A stretch of 64,000 bases of DNA from Stictocephala bisonia (GCA_035578905.1 JAQJVL010002552.1:28750-92749); one strand, 5' to 3'; shown: positions 42,365 through 55,371, numbered from the stretch's first letter. Made by a program: numbers and translations. Notes: generated by a model not told the origin, from the letters alone.

Positions 42365-42495
42365 AATATTCCGACTTAGTTTGTAACAATGATTACCTTC
42401 GCTCATCTACACTCATCACACTTATTCGAAATGTACGTATCACCCATACCTTCGACGATCGGGGTCTTGGGAGTAAATAAACACCCCACAAGTTG
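42365..42495 (+). mobile_element. tRNA-like SINE copy 3 (3' fragment, opposite orientation)
   Basis: GTAACAATGATTACCTTCGC, TCATCTACACTCATCACACT and GACGATCGGGGTCTTGGG match the complement of copies 1 and 2, ending in AGTAAATAAACACCCC. Confidence 0.6.
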
Positions 42496-44435
42496 AAAAC
42501 CCATGAAAGGGTCTTAGACCTATTACAATAGTGAGCCTATAGCACATTCGAAATTAATTTTAAATGGATTCATATATTTATTAATTAGAATGAGGGCCCA
42601 TTTTGTGTAATGATTTCATCTAAAAATTGATCAAGCCCATAGATTCTTGTAATTTAGAATTTATATTCGATAAGGAGTAGGCCTATTTAGGCCTGTTTAA
42701 GAATATTCCACGACGATGTTTACTTTTAGCATTTTACGAAAATAATTTCCTAAATCTAATTACTTTTGTAAAATGACAATAGCTAGTTAATAAACGACAT
42801 ATTTAACCTTCAACTTATTACAATCTACTTTTTATAATTTCTTATCTTTATAGGTTTAACTTCAAAGCAATGCAAAATGTCAGTCTTTAATGAATATAAA
42901 ACGTTAAATATTTGTCTAAGGTACACTTAAATGTTATAAAATTTAAGACATACAGTATTACAATGCAATATTGCAAATAAAGTCTATAAGCTATTGTTTT
43001 GTTAGCTTATTTAACAATTAATAAATGTAGGCCTACTGTAATGATTGACTCGAACGTAAGTATTTTGTTTAAACTTATATTTGTATTCACAAGATAATTT
43101 TTAAAATGTCATGAACGTAGGCCAAAGTCTGTTTTTTACGTAGCTTTACATTCTTTATAATTCCAAGATGGGATAACGCAGTAGAAAGGGCCACTGGGAA
43201 AGTCCTAGGCTGATTAATGAAATGATGAAATGAAGAAATAGCGTAATTGTTTTTACTAACTGATATAATAAGCGTAAAAATGTCATGTAAACAATGTAGT
43301 AAGTGTTAGAACAAGAAAACACTCCACTTCATGTTGCGCAGTTTTACTGTCGTGATTGTTATTCACTACAATAATTAAAACCTCGGGCTACGTCACATAG
43401 ATTATTTACTGGGTGAAATGAAGTTTTACTTTCTGTCATTAGGCCTATTACTATTTTCATAATTGATAGATTGATCTCAAAAAGACATGTGCAGTTGTTA
43501 AACTTAAATCGTCGACTAAAAAACTAAAAACACTACAACTTTGTCAACTTGTTTCTTGAAAACTTTTGTGTGCAAAATAAAAAAAGAATTTTACTAATAC
43601 GTGATTTATGCTTTTTTAAAGGCAGTTATCAGACAACCTGTTTTACATATTGTTAATTTTCAAAGTTTTAAAAATAGGCCCTATAACCTATATTTAACAA
43701 CAAAATACGCCTATGGCTCTTTGATTCACCAAGTAGCCTACAAGCTATGTACTTAATTCTCAATACACAATACAGTACAATAGGCATACAGTAAATGATT
43801 GTTCGAAAGCTTACCTTCATGTGCAAAATCACGTGAAAATTAAAACACGTGTTCGTGATTGTAAAAAAACCATGTTAGCATATTATAACTTACATTCGGA
43901 CTGAGTTCAACTTGTTCATTTATTACTGTCGTTAAAGAAACCCCATTGCTTTTATGTAATCGATGTCAATATATAATATTAGGTTTTATTAATTATTTTA
44001 ATTTGCCCCCAGAAAATTTTAAAAATCAACTGCTACATTACTTAATAATCATTTCACGCGTGTTATTAATGGAAAATAACTAAGTTATAGAAAACATTAT
44101 CTATTTCAACCACAAGTAAAAAGAAAAGCTAATATTCACTGTTTTATTGTAATGAAACACTTATGACACTATAATCAATTTTCCATAGTTAATCATTGTT
44201 ATTACTAAACAATTCTATACTACCAAAACAATCGAAAAAATATTACAGTCCATATTTCATTATATTTTAATTTCAAATGTGTTAAACATATTTTTCATTT
44301 AATATTGTTATTTTTATTAGTTAGTGTCAATCAAAGTGGTTTACAAAAAATTAATTGGTAGTCTATTAATTTGTTTACATATGTCTAGTTATATAAATTA
44401 TATAAGCTGTTTTAAAATCATATCATTAGAAACAA
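42496..44435. other. AT-rich intergenic or intronic DNA, nothing recognised
   Basis: Several TAGGCCTA words and no gene signal. Confidence 0.4.
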
Positions 44436-44903
44436 AATAAACTAGGCCTATATGACACCGTACAAAAATAAACTAGGCCTATATGACACCGTACAAAAAT
44501 AAAGTAGGCCTATACGACACCGTACAAAAATAAAATAGGCCTATATGACACCGTACAAAAATAAACTAGGCCTATACGACACCGTACAAAAATAAACTAG
44601 GCTTATATGACACCGTACAAAAATAAACTAGGCCTATATGACACCGTACAAAAATAAACTAGGCCTATATGACACCGTACAAAAATAAACTAGGCCTATA
44701 CGACACCGTACAAAAATAAACTAGGCCTATATGACACCGTACAAAAATAAACTAGGCCTATATGACACCGTACAAAAATAAACTAGGCCTATATGACACC
44801 GTACAAAAATAAACTAGGCCTATATGACACCGTACAAAAATAAACTAGGCCTATACGACACCGTACAAAAATAAACTAGGCCTATATGACACCGTACAAA
44901 AAT
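44436..44903. repeat. 31-bp tandem array carrying TAGGCCTA, about 15 units
   Basis: Units read AAATAAACTAGGCCTATATG then ACACCGTACAA. Variants are TACGACACC, TAAAGTAGG and one GGCTTAT unit. Confidence 0.95.
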
Positions 44904-45231
44904 ATTGATATAGGCTACACCTGTACAATATAGCCTATAGTTATTTACTAGGATACACTTTAATACACTATAGACCTACTTACCAAATATTAATGATTTA
45001 AATATTGTATAACTATTTTGTAGGATCAAGTTTTAAAAAAATGTATTGCAAGTTACAATATTTTATATTTGGCTGCGGTGTGGTTTCAACACACCTACAG
45101 TTTGTTATATTGTTAATTTAATAAATGTAATCTATCCTCTTACCTGTAGGCTAATCACTAAAAAATCATTGTTGGTGATAATTTGTGCTCCCGTGTGGCT
45201 TAACAGTAGACATGTATGAGAGGTTGATATA
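44904..45231. other. AT-rich spacer
   Basis: Nothing recognised. Confidence 0.3.
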
Positions 45232-45625
45232 CAACTAAATAGGGCGACGAGGGTTATCAGCAGTTCCCTCATTGCAACCCCTCTAAAATGGCTTCCAGTG
45301 CAGTACAACATAGCCCTCCAGATATAAGACGCAATGAAGCACTTTTCAGCGAGTTAAACAGATCATATCTACTCCGAATCATCACATTTTGCAAGATATC
45401 CCACAACGTGCTCAGCGACTTAAATATAGAAAACCACATTTAGCTTCCCAGTTAATGTCAACGAATGTTCACTAAAATTCAACTGGGCATTAACTAGGGA
45501 TATGTTTGACGGTCAAAACACGTTTCTGGTTCAGACCCTACTACCGTCATCGGTAGAATGAACCTTACTCGCTAGGATGGACTATGTTGAGTCGCTTTAT
45601 CATAGGTGTGAGAAAATCAACAACT
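45232..45625 (+). pseudogene. Frameshifted 3' coding end of a non-LTR retrotransposon
   Basis: From 45253 the plus strand reads VISSSLIATPLKWLPVQYNI, then after a one-base loss PPDIRRNEALFSELNRSY. This is the typical C-terminal wording of CR1/Jockey-type reverse transcriptases (ATPL-WLPVL-NIAPPDIRR-EA). Further on, after stops and another frame change, DPTTVIGRMNLTR and LGWTMLSRFIIGV match the usual P...L-R..W..LNRFRTG region. Three frames are used and stops intervene, so it is an old, dead fragment. Confidence 0.75.
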
Positions 45626-46547
45626 GTAAATGTTAATTGGGAATAGAAAATGATTAGTCATATGTTTGTGGAGTCCAAATTCATAGCTTACTATAGATCA
45701 CATAGGCCTAGTAAATTATTGCCCATAGCGTTTTCTCAGGGGGAATTAGTTGGTCTTCATTCAGTCGGAGAAGCAGGTGTGGAATCGGTGACGGGAGATC
45801 AATATTTAATTATTAAGACACAATACGTGTATTGTTTTTAGTTTATTTGGATTTTCTTTATTGGTCTATTTTTTTATTTTTCATACGTCACATTTAGCCT
45901 ATAATTAAAAAATAATATTTGATTTTTATTAAAACTTTTTTGAATCTGCGCGGTAGTGCATTTTCTCACATATATTACAAATTATAGTTAAAAAATTAAT
46001 AATTAAAAATTATATAATCCTTGATAAAAAAAACTATAACTAGACTGTTTGCTTATAATAATTTTTGGCGGTTATTATTTGTATTCAACAATATCTATCA
46101 AATAAACTCAAATCATCCTTTATTTCCAGTAAAACATATTACAAGCATTTAAATATTTATTTAACTTATTTTGCTTTGGAATTTATTGAAATTCACTATT
46201 TCCCTACTATGTTAATATTTGACCAATATGAATAATTTACTATTTTAGAATTGATGTGGAAGTTCAAGCTAGTAAAATACAAAAATATTTTTATAATTTA
46301 AAAAAAATTTTTTTTGTTTTTTTCAAATTTACTGTACTACACCAGTTCATAAATATAAAGTGAAATAGGCCTAGATATTGCTTGACATTTAGTCATATAC
46401 AGTAGTTAATATGAATACGAAAGACAATCGCTATGCCTGTCTTAAAACTTGGGACATATATACTTGATTAGAAATATTTTTAAGATGGTTTTACCATTAG
46501 GGCCTACATCACCTTAGCCATAGACGTACGTGTAAACCATGAACTGT
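45626..46547. other. Intergenic DNA, AT-rich
   Basis: A 63-codon frame at 45650 is unsupported. Long A/T runs at 46290-46330. Confidence 0.4.
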
Positions 46548-46938
46548 TTAAGAGTCTCCAGAGGCTGTCGGAAATGATGGTTTTAATCCCATAAGAAGAA
46601 TGTTATTTGCGAATCCATATTTTTTCGTTATTTGACCAAACTTTGTGTAAGAGGTGTCATTTCAAACGTTATCATATTTTGAATACATCCGTCTAGTTTT
46701 GGAAAATATGTGAAAATAAAAACTTCAAACTAAACATTTTAATTTTTTTTTCTATATAACTAATTAGAGATTTGCAAAGCAATTCCAATGCGCAATTTCA
46801 TTCTCGAACAAATGCAATTTTTTGGGAAAAATCTGTTTAAAAATAACTGTTTAGTTTCGATACGCGTGATCGTATGTCCGGTTAGAAAATGGCATAGGAT
46901 TAAAACTAACATGGACGACAGCCTATGCAGACTCTTAA
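46548..46938. mobile_element. TTAA-flanked MITE, copy 1
   Basis: A 383-bp non-coding element with inverted ends GAGTCTCCAGAGGCTGTCGG and, on the right, the complement of GAGTCTGCATAGGCTGTCG. TTAA lies immediately outside both ends (46548-46551, 46935-46938). The subterminal text AATCCCATAAGAAGAATGTT is shared with the other copies. TTAA duplication suggests piggyBac-type mobilisation, but the ends do not start CCC. Confidence 0.85.
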
Positions 46939-47008
46939 AGGAAATAGATTTTCAAAATTTCGCCTGTAGGTTATATAATTGGAGAAAGGAAACCAAAGTT
47001 TTCTTTCT

Positions 47009-47293
47009 TCAATCCAGGAGAGCGAGTGACCAATAGAGGCAGCTGATTGAGTTAGTCTGTTGTGGATCTAATAAGTCCCAGTCAGAAGGTCGCGCGCACT
47101 CCACATTGACCCCACTTAGCTCGTCATTGTCTCCTACTGAAATAGCATTACTTCGCTTTGCTTTTATTTTTACAAACATGTCACTTGATTTGTCCTCGTG
47201 GCTCGGAGACTCGACAAACTCACTTACCTCAAACTTGTCTAACTTCTTTGTCGACATCTCACTTCCCGTCCGGTCGACGCAGGCATGCCCCAC
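47009..47293 (-). CDS. Possible coding exon, unknown protein
   Basis: A 94-codon open stretch with more balanced composition than its surroundings. An internal Met at 47257 begins MSTKKLDKFEVSEF in a good start context and is followed by acidic and basic residues with no known domain. A strong splice donor (GAG then GTAAGTGAG) occurs ten codons after that Met, so either a tiny first coding exon or the longer frame is possible. No acceptor partner can be assigned. It could equally be chance. Confidence 0.25.
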   Translation of the reverse strand: MGHACVDRTGSEMSTKKLDKFEVSEFVESPSHEDKSSDMFVKIKAKRSNAISVGDNDELSGVNVECARPSDWDLLDPQQTNSISCLYWSLALLD

Positions 47294-50200
47294 ATGACTT
47301 TATCCTCAATCTTTCTATTGTTAACAGATAAAAAAATAAATAATTAGAGTATATTTGCGAAAGCGTAACATAAAGTCACACGTGAAACAGGTTCTAGTCT
47401 ATTTGATAAGTATTATAAGTCCCTATAATGAGTATATTATTATTTATTATATAGACAAAACAGGCTACGGGAAATTGCATTGCAGTCGTGAAACATTAGA
47501 AAACCCACTGAGGAATTTCAATATTCATTATAGTCTAATGAATAACTTAATTTAAAAAAAAATTAAAGAAGGAATCAACACAATTACTCCAGTATAAAAC
47601 ACTTTTTAGGTACAAAATTAGAAACATACAAGAACTATTTGAGGCATAACCTCAATTCCAATTCCAGGTGTCAGTTAAGCCAATTAATTAATTTGTCTCC
47701 CAGTTACACGCCAAGAACTCTCCCACACTGTAAAAGGCCTAAAAATCACATTATTTACAAATTTCCCCTTGAATAGCTTGGCTATGATAAGGTTTTTATA
47801 TACTATAAATATATAGCCCACACATCGGCAATGGCCTTAATGACAAAATTTTATGTTATATATGCTTTGTATATTGATTGCCTAATTTCATGTGGTTTTT
47901 ACTGTCAATTTAGTCAATCAATATTAGTCAGTCAATATTAGTCAATAAATAATTATGATAGAAAACATATTTTAAAAAACAAAAACGCAAAAGAACTGAG
48001 TAGGCGTCACTATAAAATCTTCAATAAGACAAGCTATAATTATAATTTTTAAATATATATAGGTGTGAGGCCCTAAATATAAAAAGTGTGAAAAGAACAA
48101 TAATCGATTTTGGCAACAATGAATGCTATTTAGTAAACAAATTATGTTTCAAGTTTAGTTAAAAAATGTTTTGAATATTATGATATTAAACTGAAACTCT
48201 GAATGTGTAGCCTACATGTTAATGTACATGTAGATCGTAGCAATTAAATGTTTGTCTATTTTTAAATCTACCCTAAAATATAGCACAAAGCAATTGTAAT
48301 CTTATTGTGCTTCTAAGAATTAATTTAAGAAATGTCTCTTCCTTGTTAATTCAAGATTGGCCTGATATTGATATTAGGATGCCTTGAATTTGGAATGCGT
48401 GGAAAAAAACTTCACGGAAGGTTCTTCAGGACCCGGATTTGATCAATTAAAAAGAAATTTTAATTGATTAAATTTATTAATTATTAAAATTATTAAAAAA
48501 TCAATTAAAATTAAAAAGAAAAAATAGACTATGAAACGCATAATTTCAAACAAATTAGCAAACATCGTTGAGCGTTTGAAAAAAACTTAGATAAAAAAGT
48601 ATTCCTAACATAATTACTTACAAAAGTGAGGATATATACCAAATACCTTTTGACTACTTTTTGAACCGGTTTTACCTCTATAAGGCCTATAAGTGTGATA
48701 GATTGTTATTAAACAATAATAGCCTGTATCTGAACCTGGTTCATTCAGTTGCCGGACTTAATAGAATTACTTGTCCGGATATTCACAAAATTAATTCATA
48801 ATATTAATTATAACTAGTAATCGTAAGAAATCACAAATGTTACATTTACTGGCTAACATTGTTAAAGGTTCGCTTGCAAAATTGTTTGCAACGCTTATAC
48901 ATCCGACTGAAACGTCTTTAAAACATTCGTTTAGTTCTGAGAATAATAAGATACCTTTCCAATAATCTAACATAATTTTATATGGCCATAAAAACTTAGC
49001 TTATTACTGTATATTAATTCAAAGCTACAGTATAAATGATTAGGACATTTTCCAATCACTAAAACAAAAAAACTAAAAAATAAATAAATAAAAATAAATA
49101 TATCTAGTAGGCCTGAAAACTTAAGATAGACCTACACTAATTAATAACTATAAATAATTTGTAATTACTTTTATCGATTGGTGTGAAATCAAAATTACCT
49201 TTAACTTGCAAAAAATATACAGTTTTGTTTATAACTTCTCGGGTAATTGACCTAATAAATTCTGTAAGTCTATAAATAAGAAAATAAAAGCAATTTGTGT
49301 TGTTTTATGCCTATACTATAAATTAACTAATAAAATAATAATATTAATAAAAATAGACTATTTATTAAAATTCTATTTTATTAAATACCATAAATATAAA
49401 AGTCTGCAATCATTTTTATATTGGTTAATGGCGTTCAAATTAATCCATTGATTTAATGTATTCCATGACAGGAGTAGGATTGGTCGATTACACCATGTTT
49501 TCAGTCCGACTAGTAGAGCCCCCAGCCTAACGACACCAGGCCTTAATTGTACTTGATTAAATCTTCTACACTTATTAACTGAATGATTATACTATTACCA
49601 GCAAGTCAGTGATCTCCAGTGGCCAAGTCTACAAGTTAACTGACGTGCATTTACGTTGAGTGCGTCACACAAACTTCAAATCAGCAAAGGGATTTAAGCA
49701 AATTGTATTTGTACATACCAAAAGTGAGTGTCATGTTTTCTTACCACCCTTTAATATATTTTTATTAATTATCTTCTTACTCATTTATTTATCAATAATT
49801 ATTATGCTTAATTTAATATGAAATTTTCTATGTTAGGCCTGTACTTTTAAACCGCAACATCTTGGTTGGAGACCTTTATGCAATATTTGCTACAGAGAAG
49901 ACAAAATTTACTGAATCGGTGAAGATTAAAATAAATGTTGTTGTTCTAAATATGTATGTAAGTGGAAAATATATTTATTTTTAGACATTTTACTCGCACA
50001 GTTATCTTACGTCTTTTAATAATAATATTATATAACAACAATTTTATAGTCTCTGTACATACAAATTGAGGAGACATTAAAACATACTTAGATACAATAG
50101 TACGAGTCTAATGTATCCTGTTTAGTGTGAGGTAATTTATAGATCTAATTTTCATTTTATTATAAAATGGATTTTTACCATTTTCTCTAATTTTTTAAAA

Positions 50201-50639
50201 TTTTTCATGTCTTGTAAATGGATAATTAGGAAAATTAAGATATATTTGTATAAACTTTCAGTAACATGTTCGATTGCGTAGGTCTGTAGTTCCATTTAAA
50301 ATAAAATGTTGTAAATATCTTCCTTAAAACAAAGAAACAACAACTCAACATCAATTAAATCTTTGCTGAACATATTCTCCAGTCAAATCACAGTTGCCAA
50401 AATATAAATGAAAATGTTACAACTTTAGAATATGAAAGGAAAGCAGAAAAATGAATTCCAAAGAAAATTTACACATATACATAAACAATTATAATAAACC
50501 ACAGAACATATTAAATACACTTATTAACATGAAAAATCCTATACATGAAAAAATAAGACAAATTAAAAAACATAAGAATCAAAAGTAAAATTCAACTTAC
50601 CCACACACTAAACTAATCATATTTATGTTATTTTCATCT
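47294..50639. other. AT-rich intergenic DNA, nothing recognised
   Basis: Small A/T palindromes occur, for example near 48430-48520. Around 49440-49740 the composition is more balanced and may be regulatory. No gene is supported. Confidence 0.4.
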
Positions 50640-50790
50640 CTTTTATTTTTATAATTGTTCATTTATTATAGGTTATATTATTTACAATCTGAAGATGGCC
50701 TAAGAGCCGAAACAGGTCATGTATTATTATAAAAATGAATAAAAGGGTTCTTAATTATAGTTATTATTCAATGTATTATAGTTATTATTC
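50640..50790 (+). repeat. Retroelement 3'-end-like segment with hammerhead-like core words
   Basis: CTGAAGA (50689-50695), GGC-loop-GCC and CGAAAC (50708-50713) are followed by AATAAAAGGG and a duplicated TATAGTTATTATTCAATGTA tail. Such tails end many insect retroelements. The CTGANGA...GAAA arrangement resembles a hammerhead ribozyme core, but I could not find flanking stem I and III partners. Confidence 0.4.
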
Positions 50791-51485
50791 AATTTACTTC
50801 CTTAAAAAATTCTAAAGTAATTCTTTTTACTTTATTTGGTGAAGTGTTGAAACGTCACACTACAATTTCGTTTAGGAGATTTAGATTGATGTAACTTGTT
50901 AAAACTAAATGTTCTTGACTTATAATTTTATGATTGTGTATGTTTTTTGCAGTTTGAAATTCGAGTATGAATGATTTAGTAAGCATTTAAAACATAATAT
51001 ATGAATAGTGGTGGTAAATTAATGTTTTTGTTTTGATGAAATATGTTTTGCAGGATTGTTCCATGGATTATTCATAGAGCTTTTTTATGTTGTTGGAAAA
51101 CAATTAGTCTATGAGAACTATAATCCCATAGGATAATTTCATATTTAATTTTACTAAAAAAAATTCCAAACTATAAATGACGTAATGTCTCATACGAAAC
51201 CGATTGAGACAACCGTCTCAGTGCAAAGATTGAATTTAAAAGTTTACCACTCAAAATATTAATGTGATAAGACGAATATAGATAGCTGCTAACTTGTATA
51301 CATAAAATCTTGCTACTTTTTTCCACTTTTGTATTGTATTTTATGACAATTTCCATGCACTCAGTATTGACCCTGATAATGTTTAAACCGCTAAAAGAAT
51401 GTCTATCAAGAAGTATTACATGGGTGAAGTAACCACCCGTGAGCACGAAGCAGTTAAGTAACCCCACCATCGCCGCGTGCAATGT
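50791..51485. other. AT-rich spacer
   Basis: Nothing recognised; the minus-strand 106-codon frame at 51171-51491 is unsupported. Confidence 0.35.
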
Positions 51486-51499
51486 TGCCACTCAATACC

Positions 51500-54306
51500 C
51501 ACTGTACGTGTAAGGGAGGGTGGTTGGGTAAATACCACTGTACGTGTAAGGGTGGGTGGGTGGGTAAATACCACTGTACGTGTAAGGGTGGGTGGGTGGG
51601 TCAATACCACTGTTCGTGTAAGGGTGGGCGGGTGAGTCAATACCACTGTACGTGTAAGGGTGGGTGGGTGGGTAAATACCACTGTACGTGTAAGGGTGGG
51701 TCAATACCACTGTTCGTGTAAGAGTGGGTGGGTGAGTCAATATCACTGTACGTGTAAGGGTGGGTGGGTGGGTCAATACCAATGTTCGTGTAAGGGTGGG
51801 CGGGTGGGTCAATACCACTGTTCGTGTAAAGGTGGGCGGGTGAGTCAATACCACTGTACGTGTAAGGGTGGGTGGGTGAGTCAATACCACTGTAGCCTAC
51901 GTGTAAGGGTGGGCGGGTGAGTCAATACCACTGTACGTGTAAGGGTGGGCGGGTGAGTCAATACCACTGTACGTGTAAGGGTGGGTGGGTGAGTCAATAC
52001 CACTGTACGTGTAAGGGTGGGTGGGTGGGTGGGTCAATACCACTGTACGTGTAAGGGTGGGTGGGTGGGTAAATACCACTGTACGTGTAACGGTGGATGG
52101 GTGGGTAAATACCACTGTACGTGTAAGGGTGGTTGGGTAGGTCAATACCACTGTACGTGTAAGGGTGGGTGGGTCAATACCACTGTACGTGTAAGGGTGG
52201 GTGGGTGGGTAAATACCACTGTACGTGTAACGGTGGATGGGTGGGTAAATACCACTGTACGTGTAAGGGTGGTTGGGTAGGTCAATACCACTGTACGTGT
52301 AAGGGTGGTTGGGTGGGTAAATACCACTGTACGTGTAACGGTGGATGGGTAGGTAAATACCACTGTACGTGTAACGGTGGATGGGTGGGTAAATACCACT
52401 GTACGTGTAACGGTGGATGGGTGGGTAAATACCACTGTACGTGTAACGGTGGATGGGTGGGTAAATACCACTGTACGTGTAAGGGTGGGTGGGTGGGTAA
52501 ATACCACTGTACGTGTAACGGTGGATGGGTGGGTAAATACCACTGTACGTGTAAGGGTGGTTGGGTAGGTCAATACCACTGTACGTGTAACGGTGGATGG
52601 GTGGGTAAATACCACTGTACGTGTAAGGGTGGTTGGGTAGGTCAATACCACTGTACGTGTAAGGGTGGTTGGGTGGGTAAATACCACTGTACGTGTAACG
52701 GTGGATGGGTGGGTAAATACCACTGTACGTGTACGGGTGGGTGGGTGGGTAAATACCACTGTACGTGTAACGGTGGATGGGTAGGTAAATACCACTGTAC
52801 GTGTAACGGTGGATGGGTGGGTAAATACCACTGTACGTGTAACGGTGGATGGGTGGGTAAATACCACTGTACGTGTACGGGTGGGTGGGTGGGTAAATAC
52901 CACTGTACGTGTAACGGTGGATGGGTGGGTAAATACCACTGTACGTGTAACGGTGGATGGGTAGGTAAATACCACTGTACGTGTAACGGTGGATGGGTGG
53001 GTAAATACCACTGTACGTGTACGGGTGGGTGGGTGGGTAAATACCACTGTACGTGTACGGGTGGGTGGGTGGGTAAATACCACTGTACGTGTAACGGTGG
53101 ATGGGTGGGTAAATACCACTGTACGTGTACGGGTGGGTGGGTGGGTAAATACCACTGTACGTGTAACGGTGGATGGGTAGGTAAATACCACTGTACGTGT
53201 AACGGTGGATGGGTGGGTAAATACCACTGTACGTGTAACGGTGGATGGGTGGGTAAATACCACTGTACGTGTACGGGTGGGTGGGTGGGTAAATACCACT
53301 GTACGTGTAACGGTGGATGGGTGGGTAAATACCACTGTACGTGTAACGGTGGATGGGTAGGTAAATACCACTGTACGTGTAACGGTGGATGGGTGGGTAA
53401 ATACCACTGTACGTGTAACGGTGGATGGGTGGGTAAATACCACTGTACGTGTACGGGTGGGTGGGTGGGTAAATACCACTGTACGTGTAACGGTGGATGG
53501 GTGGGTAAATACCACTGTACGTGTAACGGTGGATGGGTAGGTAAATACCACTGTACGTGTAACGGTGGATGGGTGGGTAAATACCACTGTACGTGTACGG
53601 GTGGGTGGGTGGGTAAATACCACTGTACGTGTAACGGTGGGTGGGTGGGTAAATACCACTGTACGTGTAACGGTGGATGGGTGGGTAAATACCACTGTAC
53701 GTGTATGGGTGGGTAAATACCACTGTACGTGTAACGGTGGGTGGGTGGGTAAATACCACTGTACGTGTACGGGTGGGTGGGTGGGTAAATACCACTGTAC
53801 GTGTAACGGTGGATGGGTGGGTAAATACCACTGTACGTGTAAGGGTGGGTGGGTAAATACCACTGTACGTGTAACGGTGGATGGGTAAATACCACTGTAC
53901 GTGTACGGGTGGGTGGGTGGGTAAATACCACTGTACGTGTAACGGTGGATGGGTGGGTAAATACCACTGTACGTGTAAGGGTGGGTGGGTAAATACCACT
54001 GTACGTGTACGGGTGGGTGGGTAAATACCACTGTACGTGTAACGGTGGGTGGGTGGGTAAATACCACTGTACGTGTACGGGTGGGTGGGTGGGTAAATAC
54101 CACTGTACGTGTAACGGTGGATGGGTGGGTAAATACCACTGTACGTGTAAGGGTGGGTGGGTAAATACCACTGTACGTGTAAGGGTGGGTGGGTAAATAC
54201 CACTGTACGTGTAACGGTGGATGGGTGGGTAAATACCACTGTACGTGTAAGGGTGGGTGGGTGGGTAAATACCACTGTACGTGTAAGGGTGGTTGGGTGG
54301 GTCAAT
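51500..54306. repeat. 36-bp G-rich minisatellite, about 78 units
   Basis: The unit is GGGTGGGTGGGTGGGT followed by AAATACCACTGTACGTGTAA. Variants include AACGGTGGATGGGTGGGT, ACGGGTGGGTGGGTGGGT and AAGGGTGGTTGGGTAGGT, with TCAATACC in place of AAATACC mostly at the left end. Because 36 is a multiple of three, several frames stay open for up to 802 codons; these are not genes. The plus strand can form G-quadruplexes at every GGGT-rich unit. Confidence 0.98.
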
Positions 54307-54948
54307 ACATATGTCTTTACACCAATACCGACTGTTCTAAAAGCTATATTTTAACATCTCTATATTTTAACATATAGAAAGGATATTTATGAGAACGAGA
54401 GTTTCACATAAATAAAAGAAAAAGATAAATTGTTGTAGGAATGCTACAAATCCTATTAAGTTTTATATTAAAAACGAAAAGTTAAATTTGTAAAATAAAT
54501 AAACATCCTTTGATTTGTGACCGCAGGATAAAGACTAACTTCACAAAAGTAAGTACAAGTAAATTAAATGAAAGGTTGTATTCTTTAAATTGCAGTTTCT
54601 TTAGTTACCTTATTATGACAGCGGGTTAGGTTTCTCTTATGGCGATCGTGATATATTTATAAAATTTCCTGAAATCATCTATTAATATTTTATATTTAAA
54701 ATAACATTTAATCTTTGCTTGGGAAATCCTTCGATAAAGGAACTCAGAATTCAGTTAAGTTCTGTCGTGAACGGAATCAGTGGATTGTACATGTATTGTC
54801 CCACACCGTCTACAGTCGACCCTGTGCCCGCTGGACATAGTGAAATCGTATGTTGCAAATCACTTTTAGTATACGGTAAAACCAATGTTGAACCTAGTGA
54901 CATTTCGACGTACTGCAACAGACCCGTTTTCCCCAACGAGAAAAGAAT
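54307..54948. other. Spacer, AT-rich then balanced
   Basis: About 54720-54950 has balanced composition and an open plus-strand frame running into the adjacent MITE (54719-55051). Because it crosses a mobile element I do not call a gene. Confidence 0.35.
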
Positions 54949-55371
54949 TTGCAGAGGCTGTCGGCCATGTTGGTTTAAATCCGAAAAGAACAATGTTATT
55001 TTTGAACCGGACATACGATCACGGTTATCAAAATCAAACAGTTATTTTTAAACAGATTTTTCCAATCAAATTTAATTTGATCAAGAATTAAATTACGCTT
55101 TGGAATTGCTTTCCGAATTTCTAATTAGTTTTATAGCAACAAAAAATATAAAAAAATATATTGTTTGCACTTTTTATTTTCACAATGTTTTTAACTAGGC
55201 GTATATATTCAAAATATAAAAAGCAAACTCAATGCACAATATGATAACGTTTAAAATAACACTTCATAAACAACTTTTGGTCAATAAATAACGAAAAAAT
55301 ATGGATTCACAAATAACATCGTTCTTATGGGATTAAAAACAACATGGCAGACAGGGTCTGCAGACTCTTAA
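54949..55371. mobile_element. TTAA-flanked MITE, copy 2 (left end eroded)
   Basis: Begins GCAGAGGCTGTCGGCCATG (left TTAAGAGTC lost) and ends with the complement GGTCTGCAGACTC followed by TTAA at 55368-55371. The terminal inverted repeats are about 60-70 bp and share AATCCCATAAGAACAATGTT-type wording with copies 1 and 3. Confidence 0.8.

Noticed and set aside
51492..54305. Very long open frames (802, 665, 515 and 509 codons) in several frames and both strands
   Set aside because: They come from a 36-bp tandem unit, a multiple of three and free of stops in most frames. The translated text is a simple repeat with no gene signals.
54719..55051. 110-codon plus-strand frame with several cysteines
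   Set aside because: Its second half runs through the inverted end of a MITE that also occurs elsewhere, so the frame is likely accidental.
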